A stretch of DNA of 64,000 nucleotides, taken from Pochonia chlamydosporia 170 (taxonomy: Eukaryota; Ascomycota; Sordariomycetes; Hypocreales; Clavicipitaceae). The stretch lies in contig NW_019154046.1 of assembly GCF_001653235.2 (NCBI RefSeq), positions 186,001-250,000 of the forward strand, in the 5' to 3' direction. The position numbers were made by a program, and so were the translations under genes. Below are positions 1 to 11,576 of this stretch, in pieces. The notes under the pieces were generated by a model. The model searched no databases. It saw only the letters and a list, made by a program, of their open reading frames with translations, and was not told the DNA's origin. Position 1 is the stretch's first letter. The number at the start of each line of letters is the position of its first letter.

Positions 1-777
1 TTCACGTCTCGATTTGGGAATGCCTAGTGACGAGAGATGCGTTTTGCGAGGGAAGGTAAGGCTTTCAAGTTGTCTGGAGGACGGGGGCAGCATCAGTTAG
101 ATGACCATGGCTCCGGGGAGGGAGCAGTCAATAGCTTCGTTAGGGTAGTCTAGCTACGGCTAGATTGCAAATATATTTGCTCAAGGTACAACCGTAATTT
201 CTATTTGCATGTGGTTTATGTGATGCACTCGACGAGTTACCTGGTCTGCGGGAGAATGAAACAGTATGATACGGATATAATGGTCAATGCTTACCATGAG
301 GTTTTGATAGTGCGTGAGCTTGTCTGCTTTGACAGTGTCGTGCTGAGGATGTATTCAGTAGGTGCGAATCTTGTCAACATAGGCTCTGTTTCAACCGTTC
401 AGACGCACTACCCTACATGCGAGCTCATTTTTCATCGCGTCCAAACGCACCAGGTCTAGATGGAGATTGTTGGATGCACGGGTGAATTGCGATTTCACAA
501 ATTACGTGAAGCATGTACAGTTTTCTGCAAACTGTAGCCACCGTTGTTGAGGCAATCTACTCGCTTGACGCAACATGTCACCCGTGGGCCTGTCAATATG
601 TACTTAGTATGTGCCGTGCCTAACACGGCGCATGATACCTAGCCCCTCGACGCAAAACCAATGGACGAGGCAATAGAGAATTCGAGAGCAAAAATAAAAT
701 ACAAAAACCAAAAGGTTTAATCCCTCGCAAGCGAAAAGACAAAAAAAGAAAACGTATGAACAACAAAAAAAAAGATG
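1..777. other. Gene-free left edge
   Basis: I see no supportable gene here. The longest open frame on the plus strand (205-459, 84 codons) begins at a non-ATG codon and has no recognisable domain. The stretch just before the tRNA 3' end (about 686-776) is A-rich on the plus strand, so on the tRNA's strand it is T-rich, as expected of a Pol III termination zone. Confidence 0.5.
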
Positions 778-866
778 TGCCGCAGCGAGGACTCGAACCT
801 CGGTTTCCAGTGATTTCATGCTAGACGAACCACAAACTGGTGTCCTTACCCCTAGACGACTGCGGC
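778..866 (-). tRNA. tRNA-His (anticodon GTG) with a 17-nt intron
   Basis: Read on the minus strand, the acceptor arms GCCGCAG (860-866) and CTGCGGC (779-785) pair fully, followed by discriminator A at 778. The D arm, a CCAGT/ACTGG anticodon stem and a CGAGG/CCTCG T stem with loop TTCGAGT are all present. The loop reads TT-GTG-G before an intron of about 17 nt at the canonical position after base 37. Acceptor and anticodon fit histidine; eukaryotic tRNA-His gains its extra 5' G after transcription. The plus strand next to the 3' end is A-rich, giving a T-rich terminator on the tRNA strand. I did not fold the bulge-helix-bulge. Confidence 0.92.
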
Positions 867-1730
867 GTGTAGGTTGGAAGATGTCGGAGAAAGCTTCTTA
901 ATTTGGGTTATAAACCTTGTCGGACGACAGATGCATTTACTCACCCACATCTTCGAGCCTTGTCTACCTAGGTAGTCTGGTGTGGGCTGGTGGCACCATG
1001 ACACCCAAAGTGATCAATTGATGCTACATGGCCAGCAACCCGCGGCAGAAATTAGCCCTGTCGACTCATTAGGGCCTCGGGCTGACTCATTGGGGCTCAG
1101 TTGACTCCATCAATTGATGTCGACTGCGGTCGCAGCGCCAACAGCCCCTGGAGTGCGCTAGGATAGGCCGACCAGACCTGGGCAGAACCATTGAATCATC
1201 CAGTCCACAACATTCTCAACTGAGTGAATGAAAATTGCCCCTCACCAGACTGCCTGTTCGTGCCCGCCAGACGAGACCAGAACAAGCACCCTGCCAGTTG
1301 AGACTGGAGCAGTCTGGCTGGTTGACACTGAGATTTGCTGCCCCTCCAATTGGCCTCCCGTTGATAGTGCCAGATGCCGTTTGATTTGATGCCATAATAA
1401 AATCAACGACTCCAGACCAAAAATTACCAATTATTCATCAATGATTCCAACCACACCTTGTCGTCTTTCGTTGCCATCTCACGCATTCTGCATCCGTTCT
1501 TAACCTGTCAATATCAACTTGACCTTTCATCCGTTTTCTTCTCCCACTCTTGTCCCACTCAACCACACGTCGACGTAATACAGACGAAGAAAAAACATCG
1601 CAATCTTCTTCCCCCACCAACGACAAGTCAACCTACGGAGAGAATCGACCTCTCACACTCGCCCAGCACTTCCAACCAACACTATTTTGCAACGGAATCA
1701 TTGGAAGCGACCTCACACTCATCACTGGCT
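867..1730. other. Upstream region of the Hel2-like gene
   Basis: No gene is supportable. The stretch holds CCAGAC/GTCTGG hexamers at 975, 1172, 1245, 1267, 1312 and 1412. CCAGACTGC (1245-1253) and GCAGTCTGG (1309-1317) are exact reverse complements that could form a stem. The last 250 bases before the ATG are C/T-rich, typical of fungal promoters and 5' leaders. Confidence 0.5.
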
Positions 1731-4120
1731 ATGCCTTCTCCGGAAGGTGCACCTCAATCCGGCCGAGGCGAAGGCTCCAGAGGACGCGGTCGTGGCCGTG
1801 GGCGAGGCGCTGGTGGTCGCGGAAAACGAGGTCGAGGAGGAGCAAATGCTCAAGCGACTACAACTCCCGCAAATCCAGCAGCCCAAGATGTCGCTGCTGC
1901 CGCTGCCGCTGCCAGAGCTCACATCCTGAAGCAACAAACCCAACCTGCCGAATCTAACACAACCGGTACTGCGGCACCCCCCGATGCTGACGATGATGCT
2001 GATGTCTGCTTCATCTGTGCTAATCCTGTGGCGCACCATTCCATTGCTCCATGCAACCATGCTACCTGTCACATCTGTGGTTTGCGCATGAGAGCCCTCT
2101 ATAAGACAAAGGACTGTGCCCATTGTCGAGTAAGTACCATCCCACACCTCCAATTATGCACGAGGAATCTTCCAAAACATATTAACACTCTCTCTAGACT
2201 CCAGCTCCGTTTGTCATCTTCACCGACGATGCAGAGAAGCGATTTGAGGACTATACCGATAACGACATCACCACAACCGACTCCAATATCGGCATCAAGT
2301 ACACAAATGAGGACATTGTTGGGGACACTGTGCTCCTGCTGCGATACAACTGTCCCGACGAATCTTGTGACTTTGCGGGTCTCGGATGGCCAGACCTGCA
2401 TCGACATGTTAAATCAGTGCACCGTAAGCGAATGTGCGACCTTTGCACCCGTAACAAAAAGGTCTTCACCCATGAACACGATCTCTTTTCCGACAAGGAA
2501 CTCGAGAAGCACATGCGACGCGGCGACGATAAGCCAGGCGCCGCTGACCAGACGGGCTTCAAAGGCCACCCCCTGTGTGGCTTCTGCGGTGAACGTTTCT
2601 ACGACGACGACAAGCTGTATGAGCATTGCCGTATGAAGCATGAACGTTGCTTCATTTGCGACAGAAGCGATTCACGGCAACCACACTACTACCTCGACTA
2701 CAACGCGCTAGAACAGCACTTCAAGAAGGACCACTACATCTGCTCAAACAGCGAGTGCTTGGAGAAGAAGTTTGTCGTTTTTGCCTCGGAAATGGACCTT
2801 CAGGCGCACAACCTGAAGGAACATGCGGGCAAAGCTGCAGGCAGGGACGCTCGACTGGTCGACATGTCATCCTTTGACATTAGACAATCCTACCAAAATG
2901 AGAGACGCGGAGGTCACAGAGACGGTGGTGAGGGACGCGGCAGAGGACGTAGAGGTGGTGGCAGAGGCAGAGACCCTAACGAGGATGCCGTGCCGCCAAC
3001 CTCTGCTCAGCCATTGCGAAGAGATGAACTTGCTCTGCAGCGTCAACTCGCAATTCACTCGACGCAGTCTGTTTCGAATCGAACCTTTGGAGGCCAGCTC
3101 TCAGCGCCTGCTGGACAGTCATCCAGCGCACGACCAACATCATCTGGTACTTCAACGCCGACTCGAAACGCCGCCATCCAAAATCAAAACGGCCTCGTTG
3201 ACTCCATAAACTCTCTCACCATCACAGATACCTCCAACATGTCGCCAGAAGAACGAGCTCGACTTGTCCGACACAGCTCCGTGGTTGAGCGAGCTGCCAA
3301 CCTCCTCGGCAATGACTCCAATAAGCTCAACACCTTCCGTCAACACATCTCATCCTACCGCCAGGGCGGATTCACTGCTCCACAGCTCATCGACGCCTTC
3401 TTCACCTTATTTGCGGACGTCTCATCCAATGCTCTGGGCACGCTGGTCCGCGAAGTATCGGATCTCTTTGACGACAAGAAGAAGGCTGATAGCCTCCGCG
3501 CAGCATGGCAAGATTGGCGCGCCATCAACGAAGACTACCCCAGTCTCCCCGGCCTCAGCGGCATGCATGGCGCAACCTCAAGTTCAAGTGGATGGGCACA
3601 CGCGGCCACCGCCAACCCAGGCTTACCCAACGCTGCTCCGGCACAGAAGCACTCTAACCGGGTGCTCCGTCTCAAGAACAGTACTCGTCTCGGTGGACCA
3701 GCGCCGGCAACCGTCAGAACAACACCGGGTTGGATATCATCCCCAGCCGTCCAACCACCATCCGCCTCCTCTTCATCCGCATTCCCCTCTCTCGCGTCAG
3801 CATCGACATCGACATCAACACCTGCCTCCCGCTCAACATGGGCATCATCAACTTCCCAACCGCAACAGCCACGAACCGCCATCCCCCGAAACCAAGAAGC
3901 CTTCCCCTCCCTCCCCGCGGCACCCAAGCCAACCACCACCATCTTCGGCTACGGTTCCGGCAGAGGCGTCCGTAGGGACTACGGACACGCTGAATCCAAT
4001 TTCCAGTGGGGGAACAGCTCGTCTGCCGTGAACACCCCTCCTAATGAAGAAGAGGAAGAGACGGGCAAGGGCAAGAAGGGCAACAAGAAGGGGAAAAAGG
4101 TACTTGTACAATGGGGTTAA
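1731..4120 (+). CDS. HEL2: Hel2/ZNF598-type RING and C2H2 zinc-finger E3 ubiquitin ligase
   Basis: Exons 1731-2129 and 2198-4120 encode about 773 residues; the intron 2130-2197 runs GTAAGT to TCTAG. Residues 11-37 are an RGG/RG-rich tract. A RING of C4HC3/C3HC4 type (about 93-132, CFIC...CNHATCHIC...CAHCR) ends exactly at the exon junction. Exon 2 adds a series of C2H2-like fingers (CPDESCDF, CDLC, CGFC, CFIC, CSNSEC), another RG-rich stretch, a Ser/Pro-rich region and a Lys/Gly-rich tail. In yeast and human, Hel2/ZNF598 senses collided ribosomes and ubiquitinates 40S proteins to start ribosome-associated quality control; that role is inferred from this architecture. The ATG at 1731 opens the RG tract; upstream in-frame sequence has no ATG and is T/C-rich. 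It is convergent with IRE1. Confidence 0.9.
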
Positions 4121-4612
4121 GCAGCATTTCAGGTTCTAGCTCTTGGTGGATTAAAGCATGGTACGTGTTGGATGCATGGAGCGTTTTGGCAGATAAAAAG
4201 TTCATAATGACAAACTGTGTCAACGATTTGTAAATGAGCATGGAATACGGAGTAAATAAATGGCAGCGCAATCACATGCCCTTGATTGACTGGTGGCCAC
4301 GGTCGACACATACATGAATTGCCACAATGGCCAGAGTCTTAATGGAAATTCGAATATTGAAACCCATTATTACATTACGCTTGTGACTAAAAGACATCCT
4401 AAGCTAACAAAGCCGCACACAATGGCATAAAGTGTCTGCCTTTCCGTCACAGGCCATCACCCAAGAATACAACAGCTTCCAATATACACACTGCCAAATA
4501 TGGTAATACGTTGCAACAATCTTGTAGAGCACAATGCAAATGTGTGGACAACATTATTCACGATACCGCCCCCGCCCCTGCCCCCGTTCCCTTGTTCATG
4601 CTAGGAAGTTGA
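4121..4612. other. Convergent 3' spacer between the Hel2-like gene and IRE1
   Basis: This holds the 3' untranslated regions of two genes facing each other. AATAAA-like A-rich sequence (4254-4261) follows the Hel2-like stop. An exact TACGGAGTA motif lies at 4246-4254. No other gene seen. Confidence 0.5.
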
Positions 4613-7600
4613 CTACAAGCCCGCTGGCTCATAATACTCGCGAAACCGATCTGTCTCCTCCCATCGCACATTGTATACGACGTTCCAGCATGCGAGAAGT
4701 AGCTGCGGGAACCTCGTTGTCCAAAAACTCAAGTATCCCTCTGGAAGGGGTCCCACTTGGCGCTTCAACGAGTCCGGCATATCCTCATAATGGTTCCGCT
4801 TGTTTCGAAGGGCTCGGAGAAGATCTAGGAGTCGTGATCCTGTATATTTGCGTTGCTTTCCCAGAGAATCGACGAATTCTCGTGGCAACACCCGCAAAAA
4901 GTCGCCTCTTGTCACGTCTGGGGCATGTCTTTCCAATTCTTCCAGAGCTATGGATGGAGGGTCGCGGGGCTCCTTTTCGAAGTGATCAGACACATCACAT
5001 AAGAACGACAATCTCTTCTTGGCGGACCAAAAAAATGGATGGCACATAATCTCGTTGGCATTCGGTCGTTGTTTGGGATTGGCATCAAGCATGGATGTAA
5101 TCAGGTCCTTTGCCTCGTATGCGAAGTCTCCCAGGACGTCCAGCAGCTGTAAGCTGTAGTTGTTCTTTCGAATGTTGACTTCTCTCATGTACCTGTCACC
5201 ACAGTCATATGGATGAGAACCATTAGTCAGGACATAAAAGAAGACGAGACCAAGGGAGAAAATGTCGATAGCCCGTGTAGCTCGTCGATGGTTGGGCATT
5301 GTAGGGTCCTGGACGAGAACGGAGCCAGATCCGCTATGAGTACTGGCCTCCATCAGATTGAGGTCTCGGCCATCGTCGTCAAGTAGGAGCTCCGGCGCTC
5401 GCCATCCAGATGTTCCAGCAGCTCTACCAGTGGTGGCTCCAAACGAGGATTGCTCGCTCTCCAGCTTTTTACAGAGGCCGAAATCCGAGACGAGAAGTCG
5501 AGGCTTGCCATTCTTACCCATATTCACAAGGATGTTTTGCGGCTTCAAATCTCTGTGAACAATGCGCAAATTATGCAAATGGCTGATGCCATTGGTAATT
5601 TGGTACAACACGCCTGGCAAGTCCAGTTTGCCGGCATTGGCCAACTCGCGGTACGACTGTGGCCGTTCCACTATCTCAGCCAGTGATGCGGCGCAACGTT
5701 CCAAGGCAATAAATAGAAATCCACCTTGAGTTTGTTGAGAATAATAACGAATAACTACAAGATCGCGTTAGTCCGAGGGCATGCACGGCAAAAGAAGACA
5801 ATCAAATCATCAACTAACCATTCGGATGGTCGTCGCTTTCTCGCAGCAGCCTCGTCTCCTGTGAGGCAATATCGTAGAACTGAATCAACATTCGCTTGAC
5901 TGCCACGTCGCGACCATCAAATTTTCCGGCAAAAACGAGTGTCCCGTTGCTTCCAGTTCCAAGCTGTTCCTCAAGGTTCACTTCTATGTTACCCATTCTG
6001 ATAATAGGTCCAGAAACAGCTTGCATATCATTAGCCACTGTCAACACGTCCGGCTCCCACACGGGCCTGTCACCAAGCTTCTTTGCATTGCTAACAGCCT
6101 CTTCGACTGTGGCGTTGGCTGGTTCGTCCTCTCGGGATTGCGAGCTGTCACGCGGTCGACCTTTGCGGTGCTTGACGCCACCCCGACGGCCACGATGGGC
6201 CTTCTTTTTCTTGCCCTCTGGCGCCGGACTGGGGGCGACCAATTTAGTCTCTATCTCGTCACTGATAGATACCTTCTCCTCACCAGCAAGTAGCTTGGAT
6301 GATATCGCCCCGGACTTCGAGGAGCCATCGTTGTCTGCCAGGGTTTCAAGGTCGGACCGTGCAACGCCCTCATCACCGGTTTTATGTCCTAGTGCTTTCA
6401 TATCCACTTCTGGCTTTTCGGTGTCGGTTGAGTTGTCGTCCACTCCCGACTCCACTGGGCCCTTCACGCTGAGTTCTGAGGAATCGCGGTCCTTGTTCGC
6501 CGTATTCGCGTCGGAGACTCCTCCCGGGAGCAAGTAGGAAAGTGCATCCTTTGTGCTACTCCCATTGAGGTAAAGCTGGTAAGCTCTGGTGAAGTTTTTT
6601 CTGTTGTAGACTAGTAGACCGAATATGAAAATAATCAAGACTGGATTGCTGATGAATTCATAGACGCTGGTGGCAGCACTTTGTGGAATGTTCTTCACCT
6701 TATCCACAATGGTAGACTCGTTAGCTTCGCTATTCTGATTATCGTGCAGGACAGATTCATTATCTGGATCTTCTCGCCCGCCGCCAACAGAGCTTCCGTC
6801 TGTCAGTCTTGGAAATTGCTGCGTTGCGGGACGGCTGCCAAGCGAGTGAGTGCCGACTAATTTGGATAACTTGGCCTCGGTCATGGTGTCCCACTTGTCC
6901 ATCCTCTCCCACCCGTCAGGGAGGGAAGCTTGAGCTTCTGGGGCCACGTGGATGAGGGGGTACGAGCTGCCACTGAGTGCATACCAACTACCTGTCTCGG
7001 TTCGGTTGAGGAAGATACTGTTTGAGGTACGGTCGTCGGGAGTTGGCATGGTTGGTTGGGACAAGAGAATTAAATCAGGGTTGCTCCCTGGGGCCGCATC
7101 ACCGGGTCTGCAAACGTCGAAGACGCGAGCGACCGGAACATCAAACTTCTGGCTGAAGAGGCGAGTGGGCATGGAGTCGGAGTCGGATCGTGCATAGTCA
7201 AAGGAATAAACCTTACCGTCATGCTGGGTTGAGATGTAGCGATTGTCCTTTGAAACGTGATACTGGTGAAATAAATCTTTGTCACGGTTGTTTGGTGTCC
7301 ACTCGGCATATTTGAGAGTGGCAATGGGCTTTCCGTCCCGCCTTTCAATACCAACAGTGTACTCAGTCCTGCCAAGGGTAATGGTGCCTGTGGTGCTACA
7401 TTCTTCGGCATCCGTGTCATACAACGCATTTGGCTTGAGGCAGCTCTCGGCTTGATTAACGTGAGAGCCTCCAGTACCAAACCACTTGAGAATATTTCCC
7501 GTGGCAGCGTCGAGAGTAACCATTGTTGTCCTCTTGTCACCGACGTAAACGACGGCTGGCCCTGGTTCCTCTCCAGCGTAGGGGGAAAGATCTTCAACCA

Positions 7601-8471
7601 GCTCCTTCATGGTGAAGCCGGTGAAGCGCGGGCGAGCGCCTGGCTCCGGAACCCATACATAGACGCCACCGTCACGATTGGGTTCGATTGCCCAAACGTA
7701 ATGATCCACTGCATCATGATCGTCGTCGAGAACGGAGGTGTTGCCTCGGTAGTGGATGGTTTCAACCATTGGTTGGACGACCTGGAGATGCCAAAGCTGT
7801 TTACCGGTCCTGCGGTCATTGGCATATAGGTCTCCATCGATGGTCGCCAATAGAACAAAGTCTTCCACTTCCCAATCCTCCAGACTCCGCGCATATTGCT
7901 GCGAGGTCGTCAGCCCAGAAGTAGAGGCGCTGCTGGGCTGTTGACGTTGACGTCGTGGAGGGGATGGTGCTCGGACGGAGTTATCCGGAGCCAAAGTTGC
8001 GGGGGCGCTCGCATCGTCAGGAATGAGGATGTTATCGTGGTGTGAATTCTTTTTCAAGCTGCGTCGAGCGTGCTGCTGATGCGGCTTCTCTTGGTGATGC
8101 TGATAGATATTCTTGTTCTGCTCGCGCAGAGGCGATCTCTTGCGGTCACCACTGCTGGACGTCTCTATCGTAGCTGCACTAACGGCACTGATGGGCGTGT
8201 TTTCCCATTGAGCAGGGCCACTTCGGCTGGCGTGGGAGGCAGCGATTGTTGCCGCCTCCTCGCGGGCCTGTTTTCTATTCTCTCGGGCGTCTACATCGAC
8301 ATCGGCAGCAGCGTGCGGAGAGATGATTGAATGGGCAGCCTGATGCAGCGGCTGACGCTGCTGTTGAGCGTTTGTGAGCTGTATCCATGGCAATAATATA
8401 ACGGCAAAGGCGAGAAACAATTTCTGCTGTTGCGAGGACCCCCGCCCTTCGATTGGGGGTCGTCGAAGCAT
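4613..8471 (-). CDS. IRE1: IRE1 unfolded-protein-response sensor kinase/endoribonuclease
   Basis: Exons 8471-5819 and 5754-4613 (intron 5755-5818, GTTAGT to GTAG) encode about 1264 residues. A signal peptide (about 17-35) starts an ER-lumenal half with beta-propeller-like repeats. One membrane helix lies near residue 605-620 (VLIIFIFGLLVYN). After a Lys/Arg-rich linker comes a kinase domain (about 830-1120) with GTGSNG loop, VAVK lysine, HRDLKPQN and DFG. The C-terminal KEN ribonuclease follows, with RNKRNHY near residue 1204 holding the Arg, Asn and His that match the nuclease active site of yeast and human Ire1. IRE1 detects misfolded proteins in the ER and splices the HAC1/XBP1 mRNA. All kinase and nuclease signature residues I looked for are present, so it should be active. 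Confidence 0.97.
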
Positions 8472-8870
8472 TTCGGGGGGTGAAACGGCGATTACGAGGA
8501 TGGCATGGAGGCAGCTGTCGACGTTTGATAATAGTTTGTGGTGTCGTGCTTCAGTCGTCTGGATGGACTACACGAGCTTGTGGTCCGTGTCGCTGGTCGT
8601 GCTGGTCGTAGTCGATGAGGAGGCGCATTTACGGCGACGATGGTGGTGAATCCATCCCCTCTAAATAGATAGGCTGAGTGCTTGACCAGGTACGATAAAG
8701 TCGACGGCAAGAATACAGGATATATCGCTAGTTTCTGTTGTACGCTGTGATAAAAAAAAATATGAACGAAGAGGGTGATGAGAGGTTGGAGAATGTGGGA
8801 AACGTAATCGAGGGCTGGGCGAAGCAATGAGGGCCAAGTCGATGGCGGATGGCATGGATATGGAGGGCCA

Positions 8871-8890
8871 CAAGCCAAGCCAAGCCAAGC
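8871..8890. repeat. (CAAGC)4 microsatellite
   Basis: Four tandem copies of CAAGC in the IRE1 upstream region, visible directly. Confidence 0.9.
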
Positions 8891-9290
8891 ACCTGCACGT
8901 ACCACTTGCCTATTCATCACTCATGGGCTGAACACGAAGGTGCGGCCCAGGCACCGTGTTTGCCATTTGTTGCACGGAGGCCAGGTACCTAGGTGTAGGA
9001 CAGTGTGCAGGAGTTAAATTCTGCACTGTCCTAGGATAAAACACAAGGCAAGGGGAGAGTAATTGTTGTTGTCGATCCTGGAGGCAGAATATTCACAGTT
9101 GGGGTTTTCATTAATGTATGCGTCCGGGATACCAATTATGTCAAATTGGCGTCAAAATAATTATTTGCTGCTTAAGGTACTCGGTGCATCTCTGAGATTC
9201 TGAGGGTTACGATGCGATGTGACCTTGAACCGGGTTTTGTAGGCTGGTTCGCACTGTGATATTATGGCGAGATTTTATCCAACCAGACAT

Positions 9291-9305
9291 GGGCCAGACT
9301 GGCCC
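9291..9305. repeat. 15-base palindrome around CCAGAC
   Basis: GGGCCAG-A-CTGGCCC has perfect 7-base arms around one central base. It lies 3 bases after another CCAGAC copy (9283-9288). It could be a binding site for a dimeric regulator, but no function is shown. Confidence 0.6.
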
Positions 9306-11576
9306 ACCACTCACTTGCAAGTCCAGTCAGATTCGGAACAAGTGAGACAGGTGTCAAGTCGAATCAGTCTGCTTGTGACCAGGGTCAGATCTGGACCTGG
9401 CCTGGTCTCTGATTGACCCAGAGTGTTGAAAACTGCCACCAATCCAAACATTGACTTTATTTGCTCCACGGCCACCAACAACAAAACGTTGACCAGAGTT
9501 GCCGACATCTGGATCGAAGCAGCTTTGCATGTTGAGCACCTGGATTCTATCAAACTGCATGTCTGGCAAGGAGCACTCTGGAATATGATGGACTCACATT
9601 CACGACCAAGGTCAGCCCAACCCCTCAGTCAAGGTCAGGAGTCAGGACATCGGTCAACATTGAGAAGAATCCTTATCTGCGATGTCAAGACTCAAATCCT
9701 GTGGCCGCAACAGGCAATGGCTGCAAAATCCGACTTTTTCAATCCGACCTACCACTGAATCTTCTCCAGCTGTGCGGAGTAATAGTTCCAGGGGCTCAAG
9801 GAAGGGAACATTGAATGCACGACTCTGCCACCCCCTTACCCGATGCACCAGCCACGGTTCACAAATTTTTCATTGACTCTCTCCGTTCGTTGAATATATC
9901 AATACATCTGCCTAGCTATGTCACTCAACGTGGAGTTTGAAGCCAAGTCAACAGACTGTTTGGGTTTAGCAATACTCGAAGCTCAACTCTTGGCAAGTCT
10001 GGGCCATCAATATTCGAGACAGAGCAACACAGACCTGTCCAACTTGGCGCTCTGTGCAGTATCCTGTAGGAATACGCAACCTGCTGGCCAAGCCGATTCT
10101 CTTAAAAAGGAATTTGCTTCCCTTCCCCTCCCACAAAACATACTATAGTCAAGCAAGGACCAGATTCATACCAAATGAATATGCATTACGTCTCGCAGAC
10201 ACGGGGGGGTAGTATGACTGACAAATTCAACGTGCCTCGACTCATTCTCGTTTGCTCTGTGATCCAAGCTCTTCACACCTGTCACAAGTGATATATTCCA
10301 AACACTTCGATCAGCTCATGACTTACAGCAATGCACTCCCTACTCCGCTCCGTGCTCTACGGTCGGGGGAAACTTTATGAAATCTCAAGGCTGTTCACAG
10401 CATGGGAACTTGAGATGGCCGTTGGATATCACCCTATCATGACGTGCTCGTAGGGCTTGATCGCTACGTATCACCTCTGCATCTGCCATCCACATCAATC
10501 CTACCAGACATGTCACATCCCTGCCGTGCATGTTGGCTCCGGGTTTTTGTTCAAGTCCGTCCCAGCCAAGAGGACACGAAACACACAACCACAATATTAA
10601 CCGCATGAAACACATTGCAGCATTCTAGTTGCCAAGTACCAACGCTGTGTCATGTTGTGATAATTTTGCTTCAAACGACAAGTCTTTCCCCTCCCACTTC
10701 AAACTTGACGACATGAATTTTCACTGTGGAAACAAAACGCTGTGGGGTGTCGGAGGGACGGACCTCTGGGGCCATCTCCAGACTGCAGCAGCTGCCGATC
10801 AGATCAGCCCACCAAGTCCCATCGCAAAGACCCAACTCAATCCTTCCACCATAAACAACTGCCGTGACTGTTGAGGGGGGGGGAAAAAATCGGTTTGCCC
10901 GGTGGCTGTCTTGAAGACGCCTCACCTTCCAGGGAAAGATGCTGGGCTCAAAAAAAGAAGAGCATCCGAAGCCGCGTTTGTCAAATTCGTCACTGTGGTA
11001 AGGAGTACCTGAGTCTCACTCACACTGTATGACTGTAGTGCACTTTAACTGGCTCGCTTGCTCCCGTCCCCCCACTTGCAAGCCCACCATCTTTAGTGTT
11101 TCTTTGTGGACACTCTTTGGCTCGACATTGGTGCGGAAGTGGCTGGCCGAATTGATGAGATTTGGAGCACAAGGCCTTGAACTTCGGACTCTGTCGCAAG
11201 AGGCTCTGGAATTACGTAGGGGGGAGCACAGAGTACGGACTATTGAAAGCCAGCATGAAAAAGACAGGTATACCCTGTTACTTTTGTCCAGGAAATCATC
11301 CAGCCCTGCTGGCTCAAGTTTGTGGCGATGCATGGAGTAATTAAAAGCCTACCCGATCTTGCAAACAACAGTCACAACTTCGGCTCATCTCACCGTGTCC
11401 CTGACACTATTCATCAATTGGAAATAGCTGTTAAAAATCATTATAAATGCCCAGACTCTGAACCGATATTTTGTGTTACCAGTACAAGCAAATGCACCTG
11501 CTCTCCCATGCAAGCCTGTAGAACATTGTATCCATGTTGTTCCAACATCTCTCATGCCACATTCCCACGTCCCCAT

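Larger units (their letters stand above)
8472..11576. other. Long spacer between IRE1 and eIF3b
   Basis: About 3.1 kb without a supportable gene. The right end holds the eIF3b 3' region, the left end the IRE1 promoter. Small open frames show no domain, no start context and no paired splice sites. It holds a CAAGC repeat (8871-8890), a 15-base palindrome at 9291-9305 and CCAGAC hexamers at 9283, 9294, 9561, 9997, 10504, 10778 and 11451. A TGCGGAGTA variant lies at 9773. Confidence 0.5.

Noticed and set aside
8492..8920. 142-codon minus-strand frame before IRE1
   Set aside because: It lies in the IRE1 promoter and leader and has no domain.
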